A DNA stretch of 64,000 bases from positions 2,728,001 through 2,792,000 of the forward strand of contig NZ_LT900217.1 in assembly GCF_900199375.1 (NCBI RefSeq). Direction: 5' to 3'. The stretch is from Gordonibacter urolithinfaciens (GTDB lineage: Bacteria; Actinomycetota; Coriobacteriia; Coriobacteriales; Eggerthellaceae). A program made the position numbers and the translations under genes. Position 1 is the stretch's first letter; every line of letters begins with the position of its first letter. The notes below the pieces were generated by a model. That model saw only the letters and a program-made list of their open reading frames with translations. It searched no databases and was not told the origin of the DNA. Shown in pieces: positions 51,408-58,016 of the stretch.

Positions 51408-51465
51408 GTAAAGTCAACTTGACATATCTTCGCCCGCCTGCCATACTAGGTAAAGTCAACTTTAC
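51408..51465 (+). promoter_or_regulatory. Promoter with two operator copies upstream of the XRE gene
   Basis: TTGACA (51419-51424) and CATACT (51442-51447) are 17 bp apart. GTAAAGTCAACTTTAC (51450-51465) is a palindrome with 7-bp arms just after the -10. A near copy GTAAAGTCAACTTGAC (51408-51423) overlaps the -35. Centres are 42 bp apart, four helical turns, suiting cooperative autorepression. Confidence 0.7.
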
Positions 51466-51486
51466 TACTATTGAATCGAGCCGACC

Positions 51487-51696
51487 GTGGACACCATCAG
51501 GAACCGGGTGAGGGAGCTGCGCGAGGACCGCGGGCTCTCCCAAAGCGAGCTGGCACGGCTCACGGGCGTCACCCGCCAGACCATCATCTCGCTGGAGAAG
51601 GGGAGCTACGTGCCGTCGCTGCTTTTCGCGCTCAACCTGTGCGAGGTGTTCGATGCCGCGGTGGAGGACGTGTTCAGCAAGGAGGAGCAATCATGA
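51487..51696 (+). CDS. Small XRE-family HTH regulator
   Basis: 69 aa, a single HTH_3 domain (IRNRVRELREDRGLSQSELARLTGVTRQTIISLEKGSYVPSLLFALNLCEVF). This is the compact YozG/YgzD-type Cro-like regulator that typically precedes a small membrane protein gene. GTG start with no strong Shine-Dalgarno. Overlaps the next gene by 4 bases. It probably binds the two palindromes in its promoter. Confidence 0.88.
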   Translation: MDTIRNRVRELREDRGLSQSELARLTGVTRQTIISLEKGSYVPSLLFALNLCEVFDAAVEDVFSKEEQS

Positions 51697-52175
51697 AGAA
51701 GGTGGTGTTCGAGAGCGTGGGCAACGTGCTGCTGTTCGTGCTCATGGGGCTGGCGTTCATGTTCCCGTTCTCGCGCTACGAGGGCGGTGCGACCGCAGAC
51801 GGCTTCTCCCTTTCCGTCCACCTCTCGCCGCTCATGGCGGTGTTCGTGGTGTTTCTGGTGCTCTATCCCATCGCCCGTGCGATGTTCGTGAGGCGCAGCG
51901 GGCTGCATGCGAGCACGCGGGACAACCTGGAGCTCGCAGCCGACGACGAGCGCGAGCTCCAGATAACGGGCCGCGCGCTCAGAACCGCGTACCGGGTGCT
52001 CATGACGTGCTTGATCGTGGGCCTGGGCGTGCTGGCTGCCGCCCAGTTCCTCTCCGCAACCTTCCTGGGCGACGCCGTAGCCGTGTACCGCACGGCCGTG
52101 GGAATCATCGCCGCCACCCTCGTTGCCGCGAGTGCTTCGTACTGCATCCGGTGGTGCCTCGAGTACCGGAAGTGA
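51693..52175 (+). CDS. Membrane protein paired with XRE regulator
   Basis: 160 aa with four hydrophobic segments: two before and two after a central polar stretch (RSGLHASTRDNLELAADDERELQITGRA). Overlaps the XRE gene (ATGA) and has AAGGAGGAG upstream. The layout matches DUF2178/DUF3796-like proteins encoded beside small XRE regulators. Function unknown. Confidence 0.75.
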   Translation: MKKVVFESVGNVLLFVLMGLAFMFPFSRYEGGATADGFSLSVHLSPLMAVFVVFLVLYPIARAMFVRRSGLHASTRDNLELAADDERELQITGRALRTAYRVLMTCLIVGLGVLAAAQFLSATFLGDAVAVYRTAVGIIAATLVAASASYCIRWCLEYRK

Positions 52176-52289
52176 GGGGCGGCCCGCCTCCCGGCGCGAC
52201 CCTCGCGGCATCGGGCAGGTCTTCCGGCGTCTCCACCCTCCAAGCCCCGAAGTCTCCCTGCTCCCGGCACCCGTCCCACGTGCGCGCCG

Positions 52290-53081
52290 TCACGCCGAGG
52301 CGCGCAGGCTGAACGTCATCGGGAACCTGTCGTCGTTGCCAGGGAGCTCGTAGAGGCCCTTCTCGGGGGAGAGCTCGAGGCTGCCCGAGTCGAAGAAGTT
52401 CTCGGGGAACTCGTTGAACGCGTCGATGCGCAAGCCGGCCCCGATAAGCGCGTTCAGGATGTCCGAGACGGGGTGCATCCAGAAGTACGCCTCGACGCCC
52501 TCCTTCGGCTCCGAGGCGTAGCCGCCGATGCAGTCGTCCACGTCGGGCTCCTTGCCGAAGTAGGGGTACGCCAGGTCGTACTCGCCGCGTCCCAGCTTGG
52601 CCTCGTCGAAGGCCAGGTAGAACGGATGCGAGTCGAACACGTAGAGGAAGCCGCCGTCCGCGAGCAGCCGTCGCACGCCGCGCGCCCAGGAATCGAGGTC
52701 GGGGAGCCAGCCCAGCACCCCCTCGGATGTGAACACCACGTCGTAGCGGCCGTCGAGGCTGGCGGGCAGGTTGCAGGCGTCGGCCTCGACGAAATCGACG
52801 TTCGCGAACCCGAAGTCCTCGGCGAGCATCCGCGCACAGCGCACGTTCTCGGGAGCCAGGTCAACGCCCGTCACGTGCGCCGCGCCTTCGGCCAGCGCCA
52901 GCGTGTCGAACCCGACGTTGCACTGCAGGTGCGCCACGCGCTTGCCGGCCAAATCGCCCAGCTCTTCCCGTATGTGGGCGTTCAGACGGTTCTCCCCGTC
53001 CTCGATGCGCTTCCGGTAGTGGCGGTAATGGTCCTCGGCCAGCATGCCCCAGGCATGCCGGTTGCTCTCCACCTCGATCAT
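52290..53081 (-). CDS. SAM-dependent methyltransferase
   Basis: 263 aa. Class I Rossmann methyltransferase: motif I VAHLQCNVGFDTLALAEGAAHVTGVDLAP (residues ~48-76), post-I Asp/Glu (ENVRCARML), motif II VDFVEADACNLP, and YDVVFTSEGVLGWLPD. The glycine-rich loop is atypical (LQCNVGFDT), as in a known actinobacterial small-molecule methyltransferase subgroup. AGGA precedes the ATG. Monocistronic; acceptor unknown. Confidence 0.86.
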   Translation of the reverse strand: MIEVESNRHAWGMLAEDHYRHYRKRIEDGENRLNAHIREELGDLAGKRVAHLQCNVGFDTLALAEGAAHVTGVDLAPENVRCARMLAEDFGFANVDFVEADACNLPASLDGRYDVVFTSEGVLGWLPDLDSWARGVRRLLADGGFLYVFDSHPFYLAFDEAKLGRGEYDLAYPYFGKEPDVDDCIGGYASEPKEGVEAYFWMHPVSDILNALIGAGLRIDAFNEFPENFFDSGSLELSPEKGLYELPGNDDRFPMTFSLRASA

Positions 53082-53105
53082 GCCAGGTCCTCTCCTCTCG
53101 TCGGG

Positions 53106-53462
53106 CTAGGGGCGGTTGCTCCCCAGCTTTCCCATGATAGCGCGGTTGAGGGCGTCCTGCTTCGTGCCCTGGTACGTTTTCGCGCCCGTCAGCAGGTCGT
53201 CGCAGAACGCGGCCACGTCCTCGCCGGTGACGTCCAGCACGTCCCGACCGGCCGCGGCGCCCTGTTCGAACAGGTCCACGAGGTCGGCCAGCACCACGGT
53301 CATGTCCATGCCGTCGCCGGCCACATGGTTCCACATATAGTGCTGGATCTTGTCGTACACGAAGCGGTAGTCCTCGGGCAGCGCCTTGACGCGCGCCATG
53401 GCCTCGCGGTACTCGCGCTTCTCGCGGGCGACCTTCTTGAAATAGGCGACCGGGTTCTTCAT
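53106..53462 (-). CDS. DUF1048 family protein
   Basis: 118 aa. MKNPVAYFKKVAREKREYREAMARVKALPEDYRFVYDKIQHYMWN is typical of DUF1048 proteins, all-alpha and always encoded beside PadR-type regulators. No membrane segments. Overlaps the PadR stop codon (ATGA). Biochemical role unknown. Confidence 0.85.
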   Translation of the reverse strand: MKNPVAYFKKVAREKREYREAMARVKALPEDYRFVYDKIQHYMWNHVAGDGMDMTVVLADLVDLFEQGAAAGRDVLDVTGEDVAAFCDDLLTGAKTYQGTKQDALNRAIMGKLGSNRP

Positions 53463-53782
53463 CGGCTCTCCTTCAGCTCGTTGATCTTCGACGCGACGAA
53501 CTCCCATTTCGCCCAGAAGCGCACGAGCTCCTCGCGGCCCGTATCGTTCAGCGCGTAGAACTTGCGCGGCGGGCCCAGCTCGGACGGCTTCTTCTGGGTG
53601 TCCACCAGCCCGTTCCTCTCCAGGCGCACGAGGATGGCGTACACCGTGCCTTCCGATACGTCGGCGAAGCCCAGCGCGTTCAGGTGCCGGGTTATCTCGT
53701 AGCCGTACGTCTCCTCGCGGCCGATGATCTCCAGCACGCAGCCCTCCAGCACGCCTTTCAGCATCTCGGTTAGGTTCTCCAT
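53459..53782 (-). CDS. PadR-family transcriptional regulator
   Basis: 107 aa. Winged helix with the PadR start (MLKGVLEGCVLEIIGREETYGYEITRHLNALGFADVSEGTVYAILVRLERNGLV) and wing (GPPRKFYALNDTGREEL). The compact PadR-s2 type lacks the long C-terminal dimer domain. An AT-rich dyad region (GTACCAGTATATAGTAAC, near 53836-53853) upstream is a plausible operator. Operon with DUF1048. Confidence 0.9.
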   Translation of the reverse strand: MENLTEMLKGVLEGCVLEIIGREETYGYEITRHLNALGFADVSEGTVYAILVRLERNGLVDTQKKPSELGPPRKFYALNDTGREELVRFWAKWEFVASKINELKESR

Positions 53783-54000
53783 CGCTCCCTCCTTCCAAGC
53801 GGTTCGGGTGAACGGTATTCAGCGGTGCTTAGTACCAGTATATAGTAACACAGAATAGCGAGGATACAGGAGGGCACGGGCAAGACGGTAAGGCGCGGCG
53901 GGCAGGAGCGCGGGCAGGCCGGATCGCGGGTATGGGCGCTAGGCGGGGCGCTGGGGGCGTGATACGGCGGCTCGCCTACCGCCGCGGCGTGCGAGCGTCC
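53783..54000. other. Intergenic region upstream of PadR
   Basis: AT-rich part (53818-53870) with TACTAA and TACTAT -10 candidates for PadR on the minus strand, then GC-rich sequence up to toxN. No gene seen. Confidence 0.45.
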
Positions 54001-54480
54001 CTACGAGTTCGCCTGCCGCTCGCGCAGGTGCGCCTCGAGCCGCTTGAAGTCGCAGCACACCGCGGCCAGATGCGGGTCCTTTCCCGAGGTCGCCATGTCG
54101 TAGACGTGCTGCGCCTTCGAGACGATCTGCCGCGCCTTGCGGTTGCAGTACTGGTATTCCTCAAGAAGCAGGCGCTTGCGCTGGTAGTCCTCTTCGTCGA
54201 AGCTCTTGACGGCTCGCAGGTCGGGCGGGATGGGGAACATGAAGGAGAACCGCAGGCTTCCGACGGGCTTGTTGTTCACGTTCTTGATGACGAAGCTTGT
54301 CTTCTGCGATTTGGTGAACGAGGAAACGGGTGCGAAGTAGTCAAGACCGTGGATGCGGAACAGGACGCCGCACACGAACTTGTTGTGCTTCTCGTACTGC
54401 ACGTTCGGCACCTTCGGCTCGATGGCCTGTAGCTCGTCGATATAAGCCTGATCGACGGTGTAGAAGTTCAGCGCCCCCAT
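54001..54480 (-). CDS. toxN: Type III toxin endoribonuclease, ToxN/AbiQ family
   Basis: 159 aa. Family pattern is clear: NFYTVDQAYIDEL, KVPN, KFVCGVLFRIHGLDYFAPVSSFTK (residues ~34-57, where ToxN and AbiQ have the APLTSPK block), GSLRFSFMFPIPP, then a C-terminal helical region with KRLLLEEYQYCNRKARQIV. Catalytic candidates are Ser53, Ser54, Thr56 and Lys57 by position. ToxN-type toxins cut RNA and are held inactive by a repeat RNA. GGGGGAG precedes the ATG. Directly upstream are a terminator and three 38-bp repeats, the exact ToxIN architecture. Probably a phage-defence abortive-infection system. Confidence 0.85.
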   Translation of the reverse strand: MGALNFYTVDQAYIDELQAIEPKVPNVQYEKHNKFVCGVLFRIHGLDYFAPVSSFTKSQKTSFVIKNVNNKPVGSLRFSFMFPIPPDLRAVKSFDEEDYQRKRLLLEEYQYCNRKARQIVSKAQHVYDMATSGKDPHLAAVCCDFKRLEAHLRERQANS

Positions 54481-54494
54481 GATCTCCCCCTTGT

Positions 54495-54530
54495 AAAAAA
54501 GATGAGCGGCTCGACTGCTCGAACCGCTCA
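54495..54530 (-). terminator. Terminator between antitoxin repeats and toxN
   Basis: Read on the minus strand, GAGCGG...CCGCTC arms (54504-54529, with inner TCGAGCAGTCGA symmetry) are followed by ATC and a T-run (54495-54500). This is the partial terminator that in ToxIN loci sets the RNA-to-toxin ratio. Confidence 0.8.
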
Positions 54531-54535
54531 TGCTT

Positions 54536-54649
54536 ACCAGTCGCGCTTATCGGTGGCGAAACACCTTGCATAAACCAGTCGCGCTTATCGGTGGCGAAAC
54601 ACCTTGCATAAACCAGTCGCGCTTATCGGTGGCGAAACACCTTGAATAA
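54536..54649 (-). ncRNA. toxI: ToxI-like antitoxin RNA: three 38-bp tandem repeats
   Basis: Three head-to-tail copies of a 38-bp unit at 54612-54649, 54574-54611 and 54536-54573 (transcription order). They are identical except for one base in the first. On the RNA strand each unit contains GGUG UUUCGC CACC, whose loop UCGC can pair with the downstream GCGA, giving an H-type pseudoknot as in ToxI. A promoter lies immediately upstream and a terminator immediately downstream. Confidence 0.8.
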
Positions 54650-54653
54650 CCTT

Positions 54654-54682
54654 AGTATGGCACGCGCCCGCGCGGAGCGCAA
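54654..54682 (-). promoter_or_regulatory. Promoter of the toxIN locus
   Basis: TTGCGC (54677-54682) and CATACT (54654-54659) on the minus strand are 17 bp apart. The predicted start falls at the first base of the first repeat. Confidence 0.65.
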
Positions 54683-54800
54683 GCGAACAAACGATGGGGA
54701 AACTATGCTTTACGTCTACACAGCTATGCGTCCACCGCATCTGTTAGTGCGTGTCCCAAAAAGGGACAGTCCCCATTAGAGGTGTTCCGAAGCGTGCCGG
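54683..54800. repeat. Intergenic stretch with REP-like hairpin
   Basis: GTGTCCCAAAAAGGGACAG with the following TCCCCATTAG (54751-54779) resembles REP/terminal palindromes often linked to RAYT transposases. No transposase is seen. No gene in the stretch. Confidence 0.4.
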
Positions 54801-55730
54801 CTAGGCGGGATGCTCCGCAGCTTCCTCCGCAGGCTCGACCTGCGCCTTCATGTGGGGAAGCTGCGAGATGGCGATGCCGGCGAGGATGGCGACGATGCCG
54901 ACGGCCTGGAGCGCCTCCACCGGCTCGCCGATGACGAGCGCGGACAGGGCGATGCCGCAGGGAAGCTCGGAGGACGCCATGATGGCCGAGAGTCCCGGCG
55001 TCAGGTGCGGCGTGGCGATGCCGAACAGCACCACGGGGACGAACAGGGCGCACAGCCCCAGGACCAGGCCGAACTTCCAGATGCCGTCCTGCAGCGCGCC
55101 GCTGGCGAAGTAGTCGGGGCACAGCGCGAAGCCGAGCGCGCACGCGCCCAGGCACACGACGAGCCCGCGCTGGATGGGCGGCAGGCCGCGCCCGACGCGG
55201 CTCGAGAAGAACATGAAGAAGGTGCAGCTCGCGGCCGAGAGCAGCCCGCACGCCACGCCGACGGGATCGAGCGCCCCCACGTCGCTCGAGAACGCCCTGC
55301 TGGCCAACAACGTCCCTCCCAGGATGACGGCGACGGCGACGACCTCGGCCGCGCGCGGGCGGCGGCGCACGACGACCAGTTGGAGGACGATGCTCATCCA
55401 CGTGAACTGGAACAGCAGCGTGATGGCCACCGACACCGGCAGCAGGGTGAGCGCGTAGTTGTAGAGCACGGTGCCGATGCACGTGTTCAGCCCGAGGGCC
55501 AGAAGGGCGAGCACCTGTTTCGGCGAGAGCGGAACGAGGCGCCTGCCGCGCGAGCGTTGCACGAGCAGCGCCGCCGCGAACAGCAGCGCGGCGAACAGCA
55601 CCTGGCTTGCCACCGTCTGGGTCCAGGTGAAGCCGGCGGCGTAGGTGATCTTGACCGTGGTGGCCTGGGCGCCGTAGCTGGCGCCGGCGAGGAAGACGAT
55701 CCCGGAGTATTTCAAGGTGTCCTTCTGCAT
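54801..55730 (-). CDS. EamA/DMT-family transporter
   Basis: 309 aa with ten hydrophobic segments in two EamA repeats. The start YSGIVFLAGASYGAQATTVKI and the second-repeat start LDPVGVACGLLSAASCTFFMFF are typical; a conserved ASSELPCGIALSALVIGEPVEALQAVGIVAIL block ends repeat 2. Probably an exporter or importer of a metabolite such as an amino acid; the substrate is unknown. The gene carries no obvious operon partner. Confidence 0.88.
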   Translation of the reverse strand: MQKDTLKYSGIVFLAGASYGAQATTVKITYAAGFTWTQTVASQVLFAALLFAAALLVQRSRGRRLVPLSPKQVLALLALGLNTCIGTVLYNYALTLLPVSVAITLLFQFTWMSIVLQLVVVRRRPRAAEVVAVAVILGGTLLASRAFSSDVGALDPVGVACGLLSAASCTFFMFFSSRVGRGLPPIQRGLVVCLGACALGFALCPDYFASGALQDGIWKFGLVLGLCALFVPVVLFGIATPHLTPGLSAIMASSELPCGIALSALVIGEPVEALQAVGIVAILAGIAISQLPHMKAQVEPAEEAAEHPA

Positions 55731-55884
55731 GGGGCCTATTCTAGGGCATGCCGAGAGCGCCCGGAGGCGGGCGGGGCGGCGGGCCGTGGCGTCGGCAGAA
55801 GGCGTGCGCCGTGGGCCGCGCTGCGCCGCCTTGCCCGGTCGCGCGGTGCGTTACTTTCGCGTTCGAGAATCAACCGATGATCGC

Positions 55885-55914
55885 TTGCGTCAACCAATGC
55901 GACTCCCTCATACT
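55885..55914 (+). promoter_or_regulatory. Promoter of the large XRE regulator
   Basis: TTGCGT (55885-55890) and CATACT (55909-55914) with an 18-bp spacer. TCAACC occurs twice around the -35 (about 55871 and 55891) as a candidate binding site. Confidence 0.5.
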
Positions 55915-55992
55915 GGAAGCGCGGAAAGCGTCCCGGAACCGGGCGCGGGCAAATCCCAAAGCGGCCGGGACCCGAAAGAGAGGAAGGCGACC

Positions 55993-57108
55993 ATGAACGA
56001 TGTGGGAATCGGCGCCACCATCGCGCGCGAGCGACGCACGGCGGGCGTCACGCAGGCCCAGCTGGCGGAGCGCCTGGGCGTGACGAAGGCTGCCGTGTCG
56101 AAGTGGGAGCTGGGCCAGAGCCTGCCCGACGTGGCGCTGCTGCCGCGCATAGCCGCCTACTTCGGCATCTCGCTGGACGACCTGTTCGCGTTTCGGCCGC
56201 AGCTTGCCGAAGACGAGGTGCGCGACGTCTACCTGGAGCTGTGCCGCCTGTTCGCCGAAGACGCCGACGCCGCCTACGCGCGCATGGACGAGCTCGTGCG
56301 CGACTACGCCTCGTGCTGGAGCCTGCTACTGCAGATGGCCTCGCTGTATTCGCAGCGCTCGCTCGTGGAGCCGGAGCGCGCCGAGGAGCTGCTGGACAGG
56401 ACGTGCAGCCTGGCCGAGCGGGTGGAGGCTAATGCCGACGACGTGGAGCTGGTGCGCTCGGCGCGCGTCGTGCGCGCGCTCGTCATCAGCCAGCGCGGCG
56501 GCATGGACGAGGCCATTGCCCTGTTGGAGGGCGTGAAGCCCGCACGTCCGCTGGGCATCGAGGGGATGCTTGCGGGCCTGCACAGTATGCGGGGCGAGCG
56601 CGAGACGTGCCTGAAGCTCTGCCAGGAGATGCTGTTCTGGGGCGAGATGAACGTGATGCAGAGCATCGGCATGCAGCTTGCGCTTTACACCGAGGACCCG
56701 GCGCACCTCGCCGCGCTGCTGCGGGCGGCCGAGGGGGTGATGGAGGGCTTCGACGTTGAGGAGGTGAACCCCATGGAGGCCGCCACGTTCTGCGGCTCGG
56801 CGGCCACGGCGTGCCTGTGGGCCGGCGACGAGGAGGGCGCGCTGTCCTATCTGGAGCGGTTCGTGGGGCTGCTCAAGCGTTTCGACTTGGACGGCTTGCT
56901 GTTCCCTCGGCGCTCCGCGCTGTTCGACCTCGTGCCCGAGCTGGCGGAGACCGACGTGGAGCGCGAGCAGGCGACCGCCGACACGCTGTTCGGCGGTCTC
57001 GATATGAAGGAGCAGTGCAAGCTGGCCGTCACCGGCGATGCCGCGTGGGAGCGCGTGGCCGACGATCCGCGCTTCCGCCCGCTGCTCGACCGGCTGGCCG
57101 CGGCGTAG
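55993..57108 (+). CDS. XRE-family regulator with long helical C-terminal domain
   Basis: 371 aa. HTH_3 at residues ~8-60 (IARERRTAGVTQAQLAERLGVTKAAVSKWELGQSLPDVALLPRIAAYFGISLDDLF). The remaining ~300 residues are helical with TPR-like regularity (EEALSYLERFVGLLK-type repeats). This helix-turn-helix plus TPR layout is typical of regulators encoded beside ABC exporters in Coriobacteriia and Clostridia. AGAGAGGAAGG precedes the ATG. An ABC exporter operon follows about 220 bases downstream and is its likely target. Confidence 0.86.
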   Translation: MNDVGIGATIARERRTAGVTQAQLAERLGVTKAAVSKWELGQSLPDVALLPRIAAYFGISLDDLFAFRPQLAEDEVRDVYLELCRLFAEDADAAYARMDELVRDYASCWSLLLQMASLYSQRSLVEPERAEELLDRTCSLAERVEANADDVELVRSARVVRALVISQRGGMDEAIALLEGVKPARPLGIEGMLAGLHSMRGERETCLKLCQEMLFWGEMNVMQSIGMQLALYTEDPAHLAALLRAAEGVMEGFDVEEVNPMEAATFCGSAATACLWAGDEEGALSYLERFVGLLKRFDLDGLLFPRRSALFDLVPELAETDVEREQATADTLFGGLDMKEQCKLAVTGDAAWERVADDPRFRPLLDRLAAA

Positions 57109-57181
57109 GGAGTGCGAGGCGATTCCAGCCGGCGGGACTGTGCCAACAGTTTCGCAATCGGCATTTCGCGGCGGAACCATC

Positions 57182-57263
57182 CTGTAGGGCAAGGGCAGAG
57201 CCTTTGCCGCCACTTGCAGGACAATCTCGGTTGACGGCAAGGGCAGAGCCCCTTGCCCTACAG
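57182..57263. repeat. Inverted repeat with nested direct repeats
   Basis: CTGTAGGGCAAGGG (57182-57195) pairs with CCCTTGCCCTACAG (57250-57263). Inside, GGCAAGGGCAGAGCC occurs twice in direct orientation (57188-57202 and 57236-57250). It lies between the XRE regulator and the ABC genes. Confidence 0.7.
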
Positions 57264-57325
57264 CGAACCTGGTGTGACTTCTGATGGAAACCTTGCGATC
57301 GGTCCAGGAAGACGAAAGAGGGCGA

Positions 57326-58012
57326 ATGGACGCATTGGACGGAGAACCGCGCGCTGCGGCGCCCGCGCTGCGGATGGAGGGGCTGGCGTACCGCTACGTG
57401 CGCCAAGACGTGTGGAACGACGTGTCGTTCTCTCTGGAGGCCGGGAGCATTGCGTTTCTGACCGGGCCGAACGGCGCGGGCAAGTCCACGCTGCTGCGCT
57501 GCCTGGCCGGATGGGACGCGCCGGCCGAAGGCACGGTGGAGCTTGCCGGCCGGCCGTTTCGGCCCGAGCGGCTGGATCAGCGCCGCTCCGTGTCGTTCGT
57601 TCCCGACGTGCCCGCCTTCTACGACGACCTGACCGCCGGGGAGCACCTTGACTTCGTGCTGAGGGCGAACCGGCTGCCCGCGGACGACGCCCGCGCGGCC
57701 GGGCTCGTGGAGGCGCTCGGGCTGGCGGGGCATCGCGACCAGTGCCCCTCGGCGTACTCGCGCGGCATGCGCCAGAAGCTCGCGCTCGTGCTGGCGCTGG
57801 CCGTGCGCCCGCGCCTGCTGCTGCTTGACGAGCCGTACGGGCCGCTGGACCCGGACGCCTCCGCCGTGCTGAGCGGCCTTCTGGACGCGGCGCGCGCCGA
57901 GGGCGCGGCGGCCCTCGTGAGCTGCCACCACGACGTGCCGGGCCTGGAGCCCGACCTGCTGCTGCACGTGGAGGGCGGGCGCCTGGCGGCGGCCGTCCCC
58001 GGGCGGGGCTGA
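57326..58012 (+). CDS. ABC transporter ATP-binding protein
   Basis: 228 aa. Walker A TGPNGAGKST near residue 45, signature AYSRGMRQKLAL near 143, Walker B LLLLDEPYGPLDPDA near 163, and the switch His in LVSCHHDVPG. The ATG at 57326 is preferred because AAGAGGG is correctly placed; 57284 is an in-frame alternative. Ends 4 bases before the permease gene. It energises an exporter of unknown substrate, probably under control of the upstream XRE regulator. Confidence 0.88.
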   Translation: MDALDGEPRAAAPALRMEGLAYRYVRQDVWNDVSFSLEAGSIAFLTGPNGAGKSTLLRCLAGWDAPAEGTVELAGRPFRPERLDQRRSVSFVPDVPAFYDDLTAGEHLDFVLRANRLPADDARAAGLVEALGLAGHRDQCPSAYSRGMRQKLALVLALAVRPRLLLLDEPYGPLDPDASAVLSGLLDAARAEGAAALVSCHHDVPGLEPDLLLHVEGGRLAAAVPGRG

Positions 58013-58016
58013 CGCC

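Larger units (their letters stand above)
51179..51486. other. Regulatory region with short tandem repeats
   Basis: No gene seen. It contains a repeat cluster at 51229-51323 and the duplicated operator/promoter of the XRE gene at 51408-51465, both listed separately. Confidence 0.6.

Noticed and set aside
54536-54649. CRISPR array
   Set aside because: The 38-bp units are directly adjacent with no spacers and no cas genes. The toxN context explains them.
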